The notes: generated by a model not told the origin, from the sequence alone. 10,358 bases of DNA from an uncultured Dorea sp. (GCA_910587575.1 CAJULU010000012.1:1-10358); one strand, 5' to 3'. Numbered from the stretch's first letter, positions 1-8,045 are shown. Numbers and translations: made by a program.

Positions 1-1
1 A

Positions 2-676
2 CGTGCAATCGTTCGTAATCCTAAGGTATTCCTTATGGATGAGCCTCTTTCCAACCTGGATGCCAAGCTGCGTGGACAGATGCGTATTGAGATCTCCAAG
101 CTGCATCAGAGACTGGGAACAACCATCATCTATGTAACACATGACCAGACAGAGGCTATGACACTTGGTACCAGAATCGTTGTTATGAGCGCAGGTGTTG
201 TTCAGCAGGTAGATACTCCTCAGACACTGTATGATCGTCCGTGCAATCTGTTCGTAGCAGGATTCATCGGATCACCGCAGATGAACTTTGTAGACGCTAA
301 GTGTAAAGTGAACGGCAAGAAGGTTGCGCTCGTTGCAGGTCCTGCTTCTATCGAACTTCCGGAAGCTAAGGCTAAGAAGCTGATCGACGGCGGATATGAC
401 GGAAAGACTGTTGTACTTGGTATCCGTCCGGAAGATGTACATGATGAGCCGGATTTCCTTGCAAAGTCTCCTAACACGATTATCGAAGCTACCATCCGTG
501 TATACGAGATGCTTGGTGCAGAAGTTTACTTACACTTCGATTACGAAGGATCTACCATGACAGCAAGAGTAGACCCAAGAACAACCGCAAGAACAGGCGA
601 TACAGTTAAGTTTGCTCTGGATGCTGACAGAATCCACGTATTCGACAAAGAGACAGAGAACACAATTACAAATTAG
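2..676 (+). CDS. Sugar ABC transporter ATP-binding protein, MsmX/UgpC type, C-terminal part (5' end outside window)
   Basis: This is the nucleotide-binding subunit of an ABC importer. It hydrolyses ATP on the inner face of the membrane to drive sugar or oligosaccharide uptake. The reading frame is open from base 2, so the ATG at 35 is internal: it lies in the Walker B segment KVFLMDEPLSNLDAKLR. The Walker B aspartate and catalytic glutamate (MDEP), the D-loop (SNLD) and the H-loop histidine (YVTHDQTEAM) are visible. The Walker A and LSGGQ motifs lie upstream of the window. The last ~110 residues form the TOBE/OB-fold regulatory domain, including GIRPEDVHDE, typical of the MalK/MsmK/UgpC group. 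Codon use favours CGT, GTT and CTT more than in the downstream genes, which fits high expression. MsmX-type ATPases often serve several sugar permeases; no permease gene is visible here, so the substrate cannot be given. A strong terminator follows 15 nt after the stop. Confidence 0.95.
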   Translation, partial: RAIVRNPKVFLMDEPLSNLDAKLRGQMRIEISKLHQRLGTTIIYVTHDQTEAMTLGTRIVVMSAGVVQQVDTPQTLYDRPCNLFVAGFIGSPQMNFVDAKCKVNGKKVALVAGPASIELPEAKAKKLIDGGYDGKTVVLGIRPEDVHDEPDFLAKSPNTIIEATIRVYEMLGAEVYLHFDYEGSTMTARVDPRTTARTGDTVKFALDADRIHVFDKETENTITN

Positions 677-690
677 TTTATACGATGACA

Positions 691-724
691 AAGGGGCCAG
701 ACACCGTTGGGTGTCTGGCCTTTT
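691..724 (+). terminator. Rho-independent terminator of the ABC ATPase gene
   Basis: A perfect 11-bp stem (GGCCAGACACC at 695-705 with GGTGTCTGGCC at 710-720) encloses the loop GTTG and is followed by TTTT. The flanking AAGG (691-694) can pair with the T-run and lengthen the stem. It separates the transporter gene from the regulator unit. Confidence 0.93.
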
Positions 725-765
725 ATGCATTTGTGATGTGAAATGAAAATGAAACGAGGATACCC

Positions 766-795
766 TTGTACATTTGGGCTGTACTGTGATAAAAT
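766..795 (+). promoter_or_regulatory. Sigma-A promoter of the regulator-hydratase unit
   Basis: The -35-like TTGTAC (766-771) lies 18 nt from the -10 TAAAAT (790-795). The -10 is preceded by TG-A, an extended -10 element. Transcription should start near 802, giving a leader of about 50 nt before the GTG start at 853. The -35 is imperfect, which suits a promoter helped by an activator. Confidence 0.6.
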
Positions 796-838
796 AAGGC
801 TTGTATGTGAAGGATGATCAGTAAGACCATTACAGAAC

Positions 839-845
839 AGGAGGG
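839..845 (+). promoter_or_regulatory. Ribosome binding site AGGAGGG that selects the GTG start at 853
   Basis: AGGAGGG ends 7 nt before an in-frame GTG at 853. The upstream in-frame ATG at 814 has only a weak purine run directly against it and lies about 12 nt from the predicted transcription start. The GTG is therefore preferred. Confidence 0.75.
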
Positions 846-852
846 AAATCCA

Positions 853-1971
853 GTGTTATCGAATCAGATATTACATAAGGCAGTACAGGATATTAAGAGA
901 ATTACCGGATTAGAGTGTGCAATCTGGGATATGAAAGGAATCTGCCTGGTCATGACCAACGAGCGTATGACAGGGCTTGATGCGTCTGTTGCTTCCTTTT
1001 GCCAGGCCGCACCCACTGTGGCTGCAGAAGAACTTCTTTTCCGTATAGAAAAAGGCGTGGGGATGTTTCTTGTGCATGATGACGAAGATCCTTGTTACAG
1101 CCTTGTGCTGAAAGGGAGCTGTCCGCAGATGGAGCTGGCAGGCAGGCTTGGAGTCAGCCAGTTAGAGAATCTTCTGTTTGCCTACAAAGAGAAGATGGAC
1201 AAGAACCGGTTTATCCAGAATCTGATCCTGGATAACATGCTTCTGGTGGATGTGTATAACCAGGCGAAGAAGATGAAGATCCCCGTAGAACTCAGAAGGG
1301 CGGTCATTCTGGTTGAATCCAAGAATGAGGGAGAGAATCTGATTCTGGAGACATTGAAGGGGCTGTATGCCACCGGAACGAAGGATTTCGTGACGGCGGT
1401 GGATGAGAAGCACGTGATTCTGGTGAAAGCCCTGGAGAGCACCGATGATTATCCGCAGCTGGACCAGATTGCCAGGGAACTGGTTGACACGCTGAATATG
1501 GAGGCCATGGTCAGCGTGCGGATTGCTTATGGAACCATCATCAATGAACTGAAAGACGTGTCCAAGTCCTACAAGGAGGCGGGCATGGCGCTGGAAGTGG
1601 GGCGTGTATTCTATGCGGACAAGAATATTCTTGCCTATAATGAACTTGGGATCGGAAGACTGATTCATCAGCTGCCTGCGTCTCTGTGCGAGATGTTTCT
1701 GAATGAGGTGTTTGAGGGAAATACGGCGGATCAGTTCGAGGAAGAGGAACTGATTACGGTTTATACGTTTTTTGATAATAATCTGAATATTTCCGAGACG
1801 GCGAGACAGCTCTATGTACACAGGAATACACTGGTATACAGGCTTGAGAAGATCCAGAAGAGAACCGGCCTTGACGTCAGAGTGTTTGAGGATGCGCTGA
1901 CTTTCAAGATTGCCATGATGGTGGCGGATCATATGAAATATATGCAGAATTATTCGGCTATGTACAGATAA
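853..1971 (+). CDS. PucR/CdaR-family helix-turn-helix transcriptional regulator
   Basis: This is a DNA-binding regulator of 372 residues from the GTG start (385 if the ATG at 814 is used). The C-terminus carries the PucR/CdaR-type helix-turn-helix at about residues 310-335 (SETARQLYVHRNTLVYRLEK, then IQKRTGLD). This domain is typical of sugar-diacid regulators (CdaR) and purine-catabolism regulators (PucR). The N-terminal third (around GLECAIWDMKGICLVMTNE) resembles a small ligand-sensing fold. The middle (around residues 145-275) fits the GGDEF-like, non-catalytic linker domain of the family. The gene has its own promoter and no terminator after it. The next gene starts 43 nt downstream, with only a 4-bp GCCC-GAA-GGGC hairpin (1978-1988) between them. 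It is therefore probably a local regulator, likely an activator, of the hydratase. The effector is unknown; sugar diacids are only suggested by family membership. Confidence 0.85.
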   Translation: MLSNQILHKAVQDIKRITGLECAIWDMKGICLVMTNERMTGLDASVASFCQAAPTVAAEELLFRIEKGVGMFLVHDDEDPCYSLVLKGSCPQMELAGRLGVSQLENLLFAYKEKMDKNRFIQNLILDNMLLVDVYNQAKKMKIPVELRRAVILVESKNEGENLILETLKGLYATGTKDFVTAVDEKHVILVKALESTDDYPQLDQIARELVDTLNMEAMVSVRIAYGTIINELKDVSKSYKEAGMALEVGRVFYADKNILAYNELGIGRLIHQLPASLCEMFLNEVFEGNTADQFEEEELITVYTFFDNNLNISETARQLYVHRNTLVYRLEKIQKRTGLDVRVFEDALTFKIAMMVADHMKYMQNYSAMYR

Positions 1972-2014
1972 CAATCGGCCCGAAGGGCAGACAATAGAAG
2001 GAGGAAATCAAGAG

Positions 2015-4300
2015 ATGGTGAAATTATACGACAAAGGCGTGTACCTGCTGGATGGAACCGGGATTGTGCAGGATGCGCAGGAGATAAAGGCAAAGACAGG
2101 GCAGGAGGTATCTTCTGCCGAGGCGGCGAAGGAGACGATGGCGTACCGCATCCTTGCTGACCATAATACCTCTGGCAACATGGAGAAGCTTCAGATCAAA
2201 TTTGACAAGCTGACTTCTCATGATATTACTTTTGTAGGGATTATTCAGACGGCGAGAGCATCCGGACTTGAGAGATTCCCGATACCTTATGTGCTGACGA
2301 ACTGCCACAATTCTCTGTGTGCGGTTGGCGGAACGATTAATGAAGATGATCATATGTTCGGACTGACCTGTGCGAAGCGGTACGGCGGCGTGTATGTACC
2401 GCCGCATCAGGCGGTGATCCACCAGTATGCAAGGGAAATGCTGGCTGGTGGCGGAAAGATGATTCTGGGCTCTGACAGCCATACCCGGTATGGCGCACTG
2501 GGAACCATGGCCATGGGAGAGGGCGGTCCGGAACTTGTAAAGCAGCTTCTGAACAAGACCTATGATATCAATATGCCCGGCGTGGTAGCCATTTATCTGG
2601 ATGGTGAGCCGGTGAAGGGCGTTGGCCCTCAGGATGTGGCCCTTGCCATTATCGGTGCAACATTTGCAAACGGATATGTGAATAACAAGGTTATGGAATT
2701 CGTAGGCCCCGGTGTAGGGAAGCTGAGTGCGGACTTCCGTATCGGAATTGACGTGATGACCACAGAGACTACCTGCCTTTCATCCATCTGGAAGACGGAT
2801 GGGAAGATCCGGGAATTCTATGAGATCCATGGAAGGACAGAAGACTATAAAGAACTGAATCCGGGAACAGTGGCTTATTATGACGGTATGGTGTATGTGA
2901 ACTTAAGTGAGATCAGGCCAATGATTGCGATGCCGTTCCATCCATCGAATGTCTATACCATTGACGAGGTAAATGCGAACTTAAAGGATGTGCTTCATGA
3001 CGTAGAGCAGAAAGCGCTGGTAAGTCTTGACGGTGCGGTGGATTATACTCTGCAGGACAAGGTTGTGGACGGGAAGTTATATGTAGAGCAGGGAATCATT
3101 GCCGGATGTGCGGGAGGCGGATTTGAAAATATCTGCGCAGCAGCGGACATCATCCGGGGACGTTACATTGGTGCGGATGAATTTACATTCAGCGTGTATC
3201 CTGCAAGTACCCCGATCTATATGGAACTGGTGAAGAACGGTGCGGTTGCGGATCTTATGCAGGCGGGTACCATTGTGAAGACGGCGTTCTGCGGGCCTTG
3301 TTTTGGCGCCGGGGATACTCCCGCCAACAATGCGTTTTCCATCCGGCATTCCACAAGGAATTTCCCGAACCGTGAAGGGTCAAAGCTTCAGAGCGGGCAG
3401 ATTGCATCGGTTGCGCTTATGGATGCAAGGTCGATTGCGGCCACGGCTGCGAACAAGGGATTCCTTACACCGGCGACGGCTATGGATGTAGAGTTTACGG
3501 GACGGAAATATCATTTTGACCAAAAGATTTACGCAAACCGTGTCTTTGACAGCAAAGGAGAGGCGGATCCGTCGGTTAAGATCAAGTTTGGCCCGAATAT
3601 CAAGGACTGGCCGGCGATGGCGGCATTGCCGGAGAATCTGCTTCTGAAAGTGGTGTCTGAGATCCATGATCCGGTTACCACGACGGATGAACTGATTCCT
3701 TCCGGGGAGACCTCTTCTTACCGTTCGAATCCATCAGGGCTTGCGGAATTTGCGCTGTCCAGGAAAGATCCGGCTTATGTAGGCCGTGCCAAGGAGGTAC
3801 AGAAAGCGGAGAAAGCAATCGAGGCCGGACAGTGTCCGGTTGAGGCGCTGGCGGAACTGAAACCTGTGATGGAGAAGATTCATGAGACGTATCCGGATAT
3901 TGACCGGACCAGTCTTGGGATCGGAAGTACCATCTTTGCAGTGAAGCCGGGAGACGGTTCTGCAAGAGAACAGGCGGCATCCTGCCAGAAGGTTCTGGGC
4001 GGCTGGGCGAATATTGCCAACGGATACGCAACCAAGCGGTATCGCTCCAATCTGATTAACTGGGGTATGCTTCCGTTTATCACGGAAGAGGATCATGAGC
4101 ATCTGAGTTTTCAGAATGGAGACTATCTGTTTATACCGGAAATCCGGAAAGCAGTAGAAGAGAAGACGGCAGACGTCAAGGCATATGTGGTCGGTTCCGG
4201 CAATATGTGGAAGGAGACGACGCTGAAACTTGGCGATATGACGGACGCAGAGCGGGAGATCATTAGAAAGGGCTGTCTGATTAATTATTATAAAGGATGA
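2015..4300 (+). CDS. Aconitase-superfamily [4Fe-4S] hydratase, YbhJ-like
   Basis: This is a 761-residue cytoplasmic hydro-lyase of the aconitase superfamily, close in size to E. coli YbhJ. The substrate is not established. Landmarks in order: GSDSHT at 152-157 (aconitase GTDSHT block); C365 in IIAGCAGGGFENI (position of the first cluster cysteine of aconitase, IGSCTNS); C426 and C429 in KTAFCGPCFG (CGPC). The C-x60-C-x2-C spacing matches a [4Fe-4S] site. RHSTRNFPNREGS follows, like the SNRNFEGRQG block. The swivel domain carries GDGSAREQAAS: S649 aligns with the catalytic-base serine of aconitase (Ser642 of the mitochondrial enzyme) and R651 with Arg644, but the serine between them is alanine (A650). 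The substrate is thus likely a citrate-like or isopropylmalate-like acid rather than citrate itself. The start is fixed by AAGGAGG at 1998-2004. It is probably co-transcribed with the upstream regulator and ends at a terminator. Confidence 0.88.
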   Translation: MVKLYDKGVYLLDGTGIVQDAQEIKAKTGQEVSSAEAAKETMAYRILADHNTSGNMEKLQIKFDKLTSHDITFVGIIQTARASGLERFPIPYVLTNCHNSLCAVGGTINEDDHMFGLTCAKRYGGVYVPPHQAVIHQYAREMLAGGGKMILGSDSHTRYGALGTMAMGEGGPELVKQLLNKTYDINMPGVVAIYLDGEPVKGVGPQDVALAIIGATFANGYVNNKVMEFVGPGVGKLSADFRIGIDVMTTETTCLSSIWKTDGKIREFYEIHGRTEDYKELNPGTVAYYDGMVYVNLSEIRPMIAMPFHPSNVYTIDEVNANLKDVLHDVEQKALVSLDGAVDYTLQDKVVDGKLYVEQGIIAGCAGGGFENICAAADIIRGRYIGADEFTFSVYPASTPIYMELVKNGAVADLMQAGTIVKTAFCGPCFGAGDTPANNAFSIRHSTRNFPNREGSKLQSGQIASVALMDARSIAATAANKGFLTPATAMDVEFTGRKYHFDQKIYANRVFDSKGEADPSVKIKFGPNIKDWPAMAALPENLLLKVVSEIHDPVTTTDELIPSGETSSYRSNPSGLAEFALSRKDPAYVGRAKEVQKAEKAIEAGQCPVEALAELKPVMEKIHETYPDIDRTSLGIGSTIFAVKPGDGSAREQAASCQKVLGGWANIANGYATKRYRSNLINWGMLPFITEEDHEHLSFQNGDYLFIPEIRKAVEEKTADVKAYVVGSGNMWKETTLKLGDMTDAEREIIRKGCLINYYKG

Positions 4301-4324
4301 TCTGAAATAAATTCAGAAATTTGC

Positions 4325-4352
4325 GGGGCGGCTGCAACAGCTGCCCCTTTTT
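4325..4352 (+). terminator. Rho-independent terminator after the hydratase gene
   Basis: GGGGCGGCTG (4325-4334) pairs with CAGCTGCCCC (4338-4347) over 10 bp with one G-U pair and a CAA loop. Five T follow. It closes the regulator-hydratase unit and separates it from the sigma factor gene. Confidence 0.92.
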
Positions 4353-4408
4353 CTGACTCTTATCTATATAAGGAATTGTTGATCGGTTTGAAACAGGGAG
4401 GAGAAGAT

Positions 4409-4888
4409 ATGAGATGCGACACGAAGACATTTGCGCAAATGTATGAGACGGTCTATAAGGACCTGTACCGGTTTGCCCTGTGTATGATGAAGAATCCCCA
4501 GGATGCGGAGGATGCTGTCAGTGAGGCAGTGGTGGCGGCTTATGAGAATATCGGAAAGCTTCGGAATGAAGAGGCGTTCAAAAGCTGGATCTTCACGATT
4601 CTGTCCAATACCTGCAGGAAGAAATGGAGAGATGCGGTACGGCAGGAGAGCCGCCTGGAAGAGGGAAGGGCGCCCTGGGAGCGCTTTGAGGAGCCGGATC
4701 TGGGAGTGGCGCTGGATGTGAGGAAAGCTTTCTTTCTTCTGGAAGAGGAGGAGCAGACGATTGTTGGCCTGTCAGTGTTCGGCGGATATAACAGCCAGGA
4801 GATCGGGGAGGCTTTGAAGCTGAACCCGAACACGGTGCGGTCGAAACGAAGCCGTGCGCTGCAGAAGATGGAATGTGTATTAAGATGA
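4409..4888 (+). CDS. ECF-type RNA polymerase sigma factor
   Basis: This is a sigma-70 family factor of 159 residues, the usual ECF length, which directs RNA polymerase to a small regulon. Region 2 covers about residues 16-75: LYRFALCMMKNPQDAEDAVSE has the core-binding helix and the conserved D-A-E-D-A-V-x-E pattern, and EEAFKSWIFTILSNTCRKKW gives the W-I-x-x-I-L-x-N block. Region 4 covers about 108-155, with a helix-turn-helix (YNSQEIGEALKLNPNTVRSK). The ATG at 4409 is chosen over an in-frame ATG at 4376 because GGGAGGA (4396-4402) is 6 nt upstream and the family alignment begins there. The next gene starts 18 nt after the stop, so the two are an operon and the downstream membrane protein is the likely partner. 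No clear autoregulatory ECF promoter is visible; TATATA at 4365-4370 could be a -10 but lacks a -35. Confidence 0.93.
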   Translation: MRCDTKTFAQMYETVYKDLYRFALCMMKNPQDAEDAVSEAVVAAYENIGKLRNEEAFKSWIFTILSNTCRKKWRDAVRQESRLEEGRAPWERFEEPDLGVALDVRKAFFLLEEEEQTIVGLSVFGGYNSQEIGEALKLNPNTVRSKRSRALQKMECVLR

Positions 4889-4906
4889 GTCAAAGGAGGC
4901 GGCTGT

Positions 4907-6946
4907 ATGGATAAGAGAGAACAGGATGTATTAGATCAGATCAGACAGAAGACAGCAGACGTGAAAACGCCGGAAGGCCTTGAGCCGGAAAATATTCAGA
5001 GGATGCTGGAAGAAAAAGAGTCAGGGGGCGCTGTCTGCAGAAGCCGGAAGAAGAGATGGGGCATTAAGCAGACGGGGGTACTTGCGGCGGCATGTCTGGC
5101 TGCTGTCATAGGGGTTGCGGTGTGGAACGGATCAGGAACTGGAAGGGAAAATGTAAGCACACAGAATACGAAGGCGGATTCAGAACAAGACGGCAGGGAT
5201 CAGGAAAAGATCAGCAGCAGTAAGACCATTGCCCAGGCGGAAAGCTATGAGCAGGTATACGGTTATTATGAGGCATACATGAAGCAGATGGAAGAAGAGC
5301 AGATGGCCTATGAGATGAATGCTGCCGATATAAGCAGAGAGTCGCTTTCTGGCAGTTCTGACGGGGGCGATATGGCCGGAAGCGCCGGTGCGAAGAATGC
5401 CGGAGAGGAAATCATGGCAGAAGACAGTATGGATGCGCCGGCGGCAACGGCAGAAGCGGGCGATATGGCGGCCGGTGATTACTCTCAGACGAATGTGCGG
5501 CAGGAAGGTGTAGATGAGGCGGATATTGCAAAGACGGATGGCAGGTATCTGTATATTCTTGAGGACAACGGGCGGGAAATCGCCATTGTGGATACCAGGG
5601 ACCAGGATATGAGGAAGGTAGCTTCCGTGGAAGTGGGAAAACAGGAGTATATCCATGAATTCTATGTCGTGCCGGACAGAAAGAAGATGGCAGTGATCTG
5701 CGGACAGCAGGGATCGGGCGATATGGCTGAGGATCCTCTTTACAACAGGGGCGGCATTGGGAATAACGGCGTGACGGCTGCGGTTACTTACGACATCCAG
5801 GATCCTGCGAATCCGAAGGAGGAAGGAAGGGTGACGCAGAGTGGGGAATACAATTCTTCGAGGATGGCAGACGGCTGTCTGTATCTGTTCAGCCAGGTTT
5901 ATCTGTGGGGCGAGGTGGTTCCAGGTGAACCGAGAACCTATGTGCCGCTGATTAACGGGGAGCCGGTTTCAGAGAAGAATATTTTCCTGCCGCCGGTGAA
6001 GCAGGCGAATATGTATGAAGTGATTACGTCCGTTGACCTTGAAAAGCCGGAGAAGATGAAAGACAGTAAGGCGGTCTTCTCAAAGGGCGGCCAGGTTTAT
6101 GTCAGCAACAGTAATATCTATTTCTACGAGACAGAATGGGGAAGCTTCAGCGGATGTGTGACAACGGTCCGTAAGATTGCGTATAAGGATGGGAAGCTCG
6201 AGGCAAAGGCCCAGGGGCAGTTTGACGGTTATCTGAACGATTCTTTTTCGATTGACGAATATGAAGGGAATCTGCGGGTGGTGACAACGGAGGATGACAC
6301 GAATTCGGTGTATGTTCTGGATAAAGATCTGGAGACGATCGGATCTATTGAGAATCTGGCAAAGGATGAAAGAATTTATTCTGCAAGATTCATGGGGGAT
6401 ACGGGATATTTTGTAACGTTCCGGGAGACAGACCCGTTATTCAGCGTGGATCTGTCTGATCCCAGGAAGCCGGAGATTATTGGAGAACTGAAGATTCCGG
6501 GGTTCTCGGACTACCTTCATTTCTATGGAGAGAACCGCCTTCTGGGGATTGGCATGAATGTGGATGAGAAGACAATGTCAACGGACGGCGTCAAGATCAG
6601 CATGTTTGACATCTCTGATAAGACGGATGTGAAAGAGGAAGACACGTATGTACTGAAGAATGTGTACAGTACGGATGTCTCTTATGACTATAAGGCGGCG
6701 CTGGTTGACTGGAAGAAGAATCTGATTGGTTTCTCTGGTTATGCGGAGGGCGGGCAGAGGTATTTTCTGTTTGCATATGAGGATGGAGAAGGGTTTGTCT
6801 GCAATCTGGAGGAAGATATTAATGGAAACGGGATGCGAAATCCCAGGGGTATTTATATAGAAGAGACATTGTATGTAATCCAGGGAAATATTATAGAGGC
6901 ATACAGTCTGAAGGATTATCAGAAGGTGGATGATCTGATCCTGTAG
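4907..6946 (+). CDS. Membrane-anchored beta-propeller protein, probable anti-sigma/sensor partner
   Basis: This protein of 679 residues matches the 'Beta propeller domain' family (Pfam PF09826 by recognition). Residues 1-54 are charged, ending in RSRKKR, and should be cytoplasmic. Residues 56-73 (TGVLAAACLAAVIGVAVW) are one transmembrane helix. Residues 75-190 form a low-complexity acidic, Gly/Ala/Met-rich linker. The propeller begins around 195 with TNVRQEGVDEADIAKTDGRY, the hallmark of the family, and continues to the C-terminus with repeated blade-like strands (YLYILEDN, LYVIQGNIIEAYS). The topology, N-in with a large external sensor, and the position directly after an ECF sigma gene suggest it binds and restrains that sigma factor. 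The N-terminus has only one cysteine (C44) and no H-x3-C-x2-C zinc motif, so any anti-sigma domain is not the ZAS type. AAAGGAGG (4892-4899) sets the start. The anti-sigma role is inferred from context. Confidence 0.88.
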   Translation: MDKREQDVLDQIRQKTADVKTPEGLEPENIQRMLEEKESGGAVCRSRKKRWGIKQTGVLAAACLAAVIGVAVWNGSGTGRENVSTQNTKADSEQDGRDQEKISSSKTIAQAESYEQVYGYYEAYMKQMEEEQMAYEMNAADISRESLSGSSDGGDMAGSAGAKNAGEEIMAEDSMDAPAATAEAGDMAAGDYSQTNVRQEGVDEADIAKTDGRYLYILEDNGREIAIVDTRDQDMRKVASVEVGKQEYIHEFYVVPDRKKMAVICGQQGSGDMAEDPLYNRGGIGNNGVTAAVTYDIQDPANPKEEGRVTQSGEYNSSRMADGCLYLFSQVYLWGEVVPGEPRTYVPLINGEPVSEKNIFLPPVKQANMYEVITSVDLEKPEKMKDSKAVFSKGGQVYVSNSNIYFYETEWGSFSGCVTTVRKIAYKDGKLEAKAQGQFDGYLNDSFSIDEYEGNLRVVTTEDDTNSVYVLDKDLETIGSIENLAKDERIYSARFMGDTGYFVTFRETDPLFSVDLSDPRKPEIIGELKIPGFSDYLHFYGENRLLGIGMNVDEKTMSTDGVKISMFDISDKTDVKEEDTYVLKNVYSTDVSYDYKAALVDWKKNLIGFSGYAEGGQRYFLFAYEDGEGFVCNLEEDINGNGMRNPRGIYIEETLYVIQGNIIEAYSLKDYQKVDDLIL

Positions 6947-6994
6947 GACCGCAGGATGAAAACGGGACTGGCAGCACGTGAACAGCAATATCTG

Positions 6995-7026
6995 GAAGGG
7001 AAGCGCCAAGGCCGGGGCTTCCCTTC
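6995..7026. other. Hairpin between convergent genes
   Basis: GAAGGGAAGC (6995-7004) pairs perfectly with GCTTCCCTTC (7017-7026), enclosing a 12-nt GC-rich loop. It lies between the stops of the beta-propeller gene (plus) and bioY (minus). Neither strand has a T-run after the stem, so it is at best a weak terminator or an RNA 3'-end stabiliser. The rest of 6947-7097 shows no gene. Confidence 0.5.
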
Positions 7027-7097
7027 TGACAGATGGAACCGGGTCTTACAAGGCCGGTCTTCCTATGGTGTACCTGCCAATGCGAAAAGCGAGGGTG

Positions 7098-7691
7098 TCA
7101 GTATGCCAGATTCTGCAGGCGTGAGCGAAGGACCGGGCCTGTAAGGACTGCCAGGATGATCTTGACGGTATCTCCTGGGAGATAGGGGATGACGCCAATG
7201 GATAAAGCGCCGGTAAATGGCAGCTCCATCTGGAAGGCCAGCCATGCGGTTCCGAAGACGTAGGCAACCATGGTGGCCAGAACCATGCCGGTTATAACCA
7301 GAATGCGCCTGTCCGTATAACGTTCGACAAAAATTCCGGCGATGATGGTCATGAAGATGAAACCGGTCAGATATCCGCCGGTGGGTCCGGCAATCTTCCC
7401 CAGCCCGCCCGCAAATCCGGAGAAAACCGGCAGACCGAAAGCGCCCAGAAGAAGATAGACTAGATAGCTGACGGTTGCATCCTTCCATCCGAGTACATAG
7501 ATACTGATCAGCAGTACCAGATTCGTAAGGGAAATCGGTACGGGGCTGATGGGAATCGGGATGGAAAATGGTGCAAGAATACAGGTAATGGCAGTTACCA
7601 TTGCAATTAGGACAAGCCTGCGGGTGGTAAAACGTCCGGTTGTCTTACTCTGGTTTTTCGTGGTAATGTTTTTCATAATATCCGCTGTCAT
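7098..7691 (-). CDS. bioY: Biotin transporter BioY (ECF transporter S component)
   Basis: BioY is the substrate-binding membrane subunit that captures biotin. In Firmicutes it normally works with a shared EcfA/EcfA'/EcfT energising module, which is not in this window. The protein has 197 residues, about 6 predicted membrane segments and family motifs: PVPISLTNL (51-59), GLPVFSGFAGGLGKI followed by AGPTGGYLTGF (86-111), and YLPGDTVKI (170-178), whose aspartate (D174) and lysine (K177) are the conserved biotin-site pair. An in-frame TAA lies directly upstream of the ATG at 7691, so this is the longest possible start. The ribosome site AAAGGAG (7713-7707) is 15 nt away, longer than ideal, so the ATG at 7676 (M6) remains possible. 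The operator and promoter upstream are clear. The gene is monocistronic and faces the beta-propeller gene. Confidence 0.95.
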   Translation of the reverse strand: MTADIMKNITTKNQSKTTGRFTTRRLVLIAMVTAITCILAPFSIPIPISPVPISLTNLVLLISIYVLGWKDATVSYLVYLLLGAFGLPVFSGFAGGLGKIAGPTGGYLTGFIFMTIIAGIFVERYTDRRILVITGMVLATMVAYVFGTAWLAFQMELPFTGALSIGVIPYLPGDTVKIILAVLTGPVLRSRLQNLAY

Positions 7692-7781
7692 TTATCGGCA
7701 GCATAACTCCTTTCTTGTGGTGGATTACAGGAGAACCGTAATATGGCCGGATACTGTGCCTGTGCAGTTCCTGTATAGGAA

Positions 7782-7810
7782 AGTATAAGCAAAAAGATGT
7801 AAGTTGTCAA
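7782..7810 (-). promoter_or_regulatory. Sigma-A promoter of bioY
   Basis: On the minus strand a perfect -35 TTGACA (7810-7805) is followed by 17 nt and the -10 TATACT (7787-7782). Transcription should start near 7775, leaving a leader of about 85 nt. The -35 lies inside the BirA box, so bound BirA should block polymerase. Confidence 0.9.
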
Positions 7811-7834
7811 CCTAATCGAATAAAAGGTTTACAA
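7804..7834 (-). promoter_or_regulatory. BirA (biotin repressor) operator
   Basis: Minus strand: TTGTAAACC, 13 nt, GGTTGACAA. The half-sites are inverted repeats differing at one base and match the BirA box (E. coli TTGTAAACC...GGTTTACAA). The 31-bp total length fits the shorter spacing I recall for Gram-positive sites. It overlaps the bioY -35, so the BirA-biotinyl-AMP complex should shut off bioY when biotin is sufficient. The birA gene is not in the window. Confidence 0.9.
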
Positions 7835-7942
7835 TTAATTATTTGTAGTAATGTGTGAATTGTTAATACTATTTATAAAAATCTGATAATTTAATAAATG
7901 AATAGAAAAAAATAATTTATATATAAAATATAAGAAAAGATA

Positions 7943-7971
7943 TTGACAAATTGATGAGCGAGTGATATGAT
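7943..7971 (+). promoter_or_regulatory. Strong sigma-A promoter with no conventional gene downstream
   Basis: A perfect -35 TTGACA (7943-7948), a 17-nt spacer and the -10 TATGAT (7966-7971) with an upstream TG-A (extended -10) make this one of the best promoters in the window. The region upstream (7835-7942) is extremely A+T-rich, resembling an UP element, and holds no gene. Transcription should start near 7978. Confidence 0.85.
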
Positions 7972-8045
7972 ATAACCAATCCAAAAGAAGTATCCGGTAA
8001 GAGATATCCGTTTTGGAAATTATTTAGTAAAGGGGGCTTAATCCA

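Noticed and set aside
1162..1974. Minus-strand 270-codon ORF opposite the regulator gene
   Set aside because: It lies antisense to a well-supported regulator, is rich in His/Gln/Ile as expected of a shadow frame, and matches no family.
4365..4370. TATATA as the -10 of a sigma factor promoter
   Set aside because: No acceptable -35 at the right distance (it would fall in the preceding terminator), and no ECF-type GGAAC/CGTC pair is seen. The promoter of this pair stays undefined.
6956..7144. Plus-strand 62-codon ORF between the convergent genes
   Set aside because: It runs into the antisense of bioY, has no ribosome site and includes the hairpin at 6995-7026.
7645..7704. 19-codon minus-strand ORF overlapping the bioY start in another frame
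   Set aside because: Its ATG is only 2 nt from the AAAGGAG site, too close for efficient initiation. It is worth recalling only because the bioY ATG is 15 nt from the same site.
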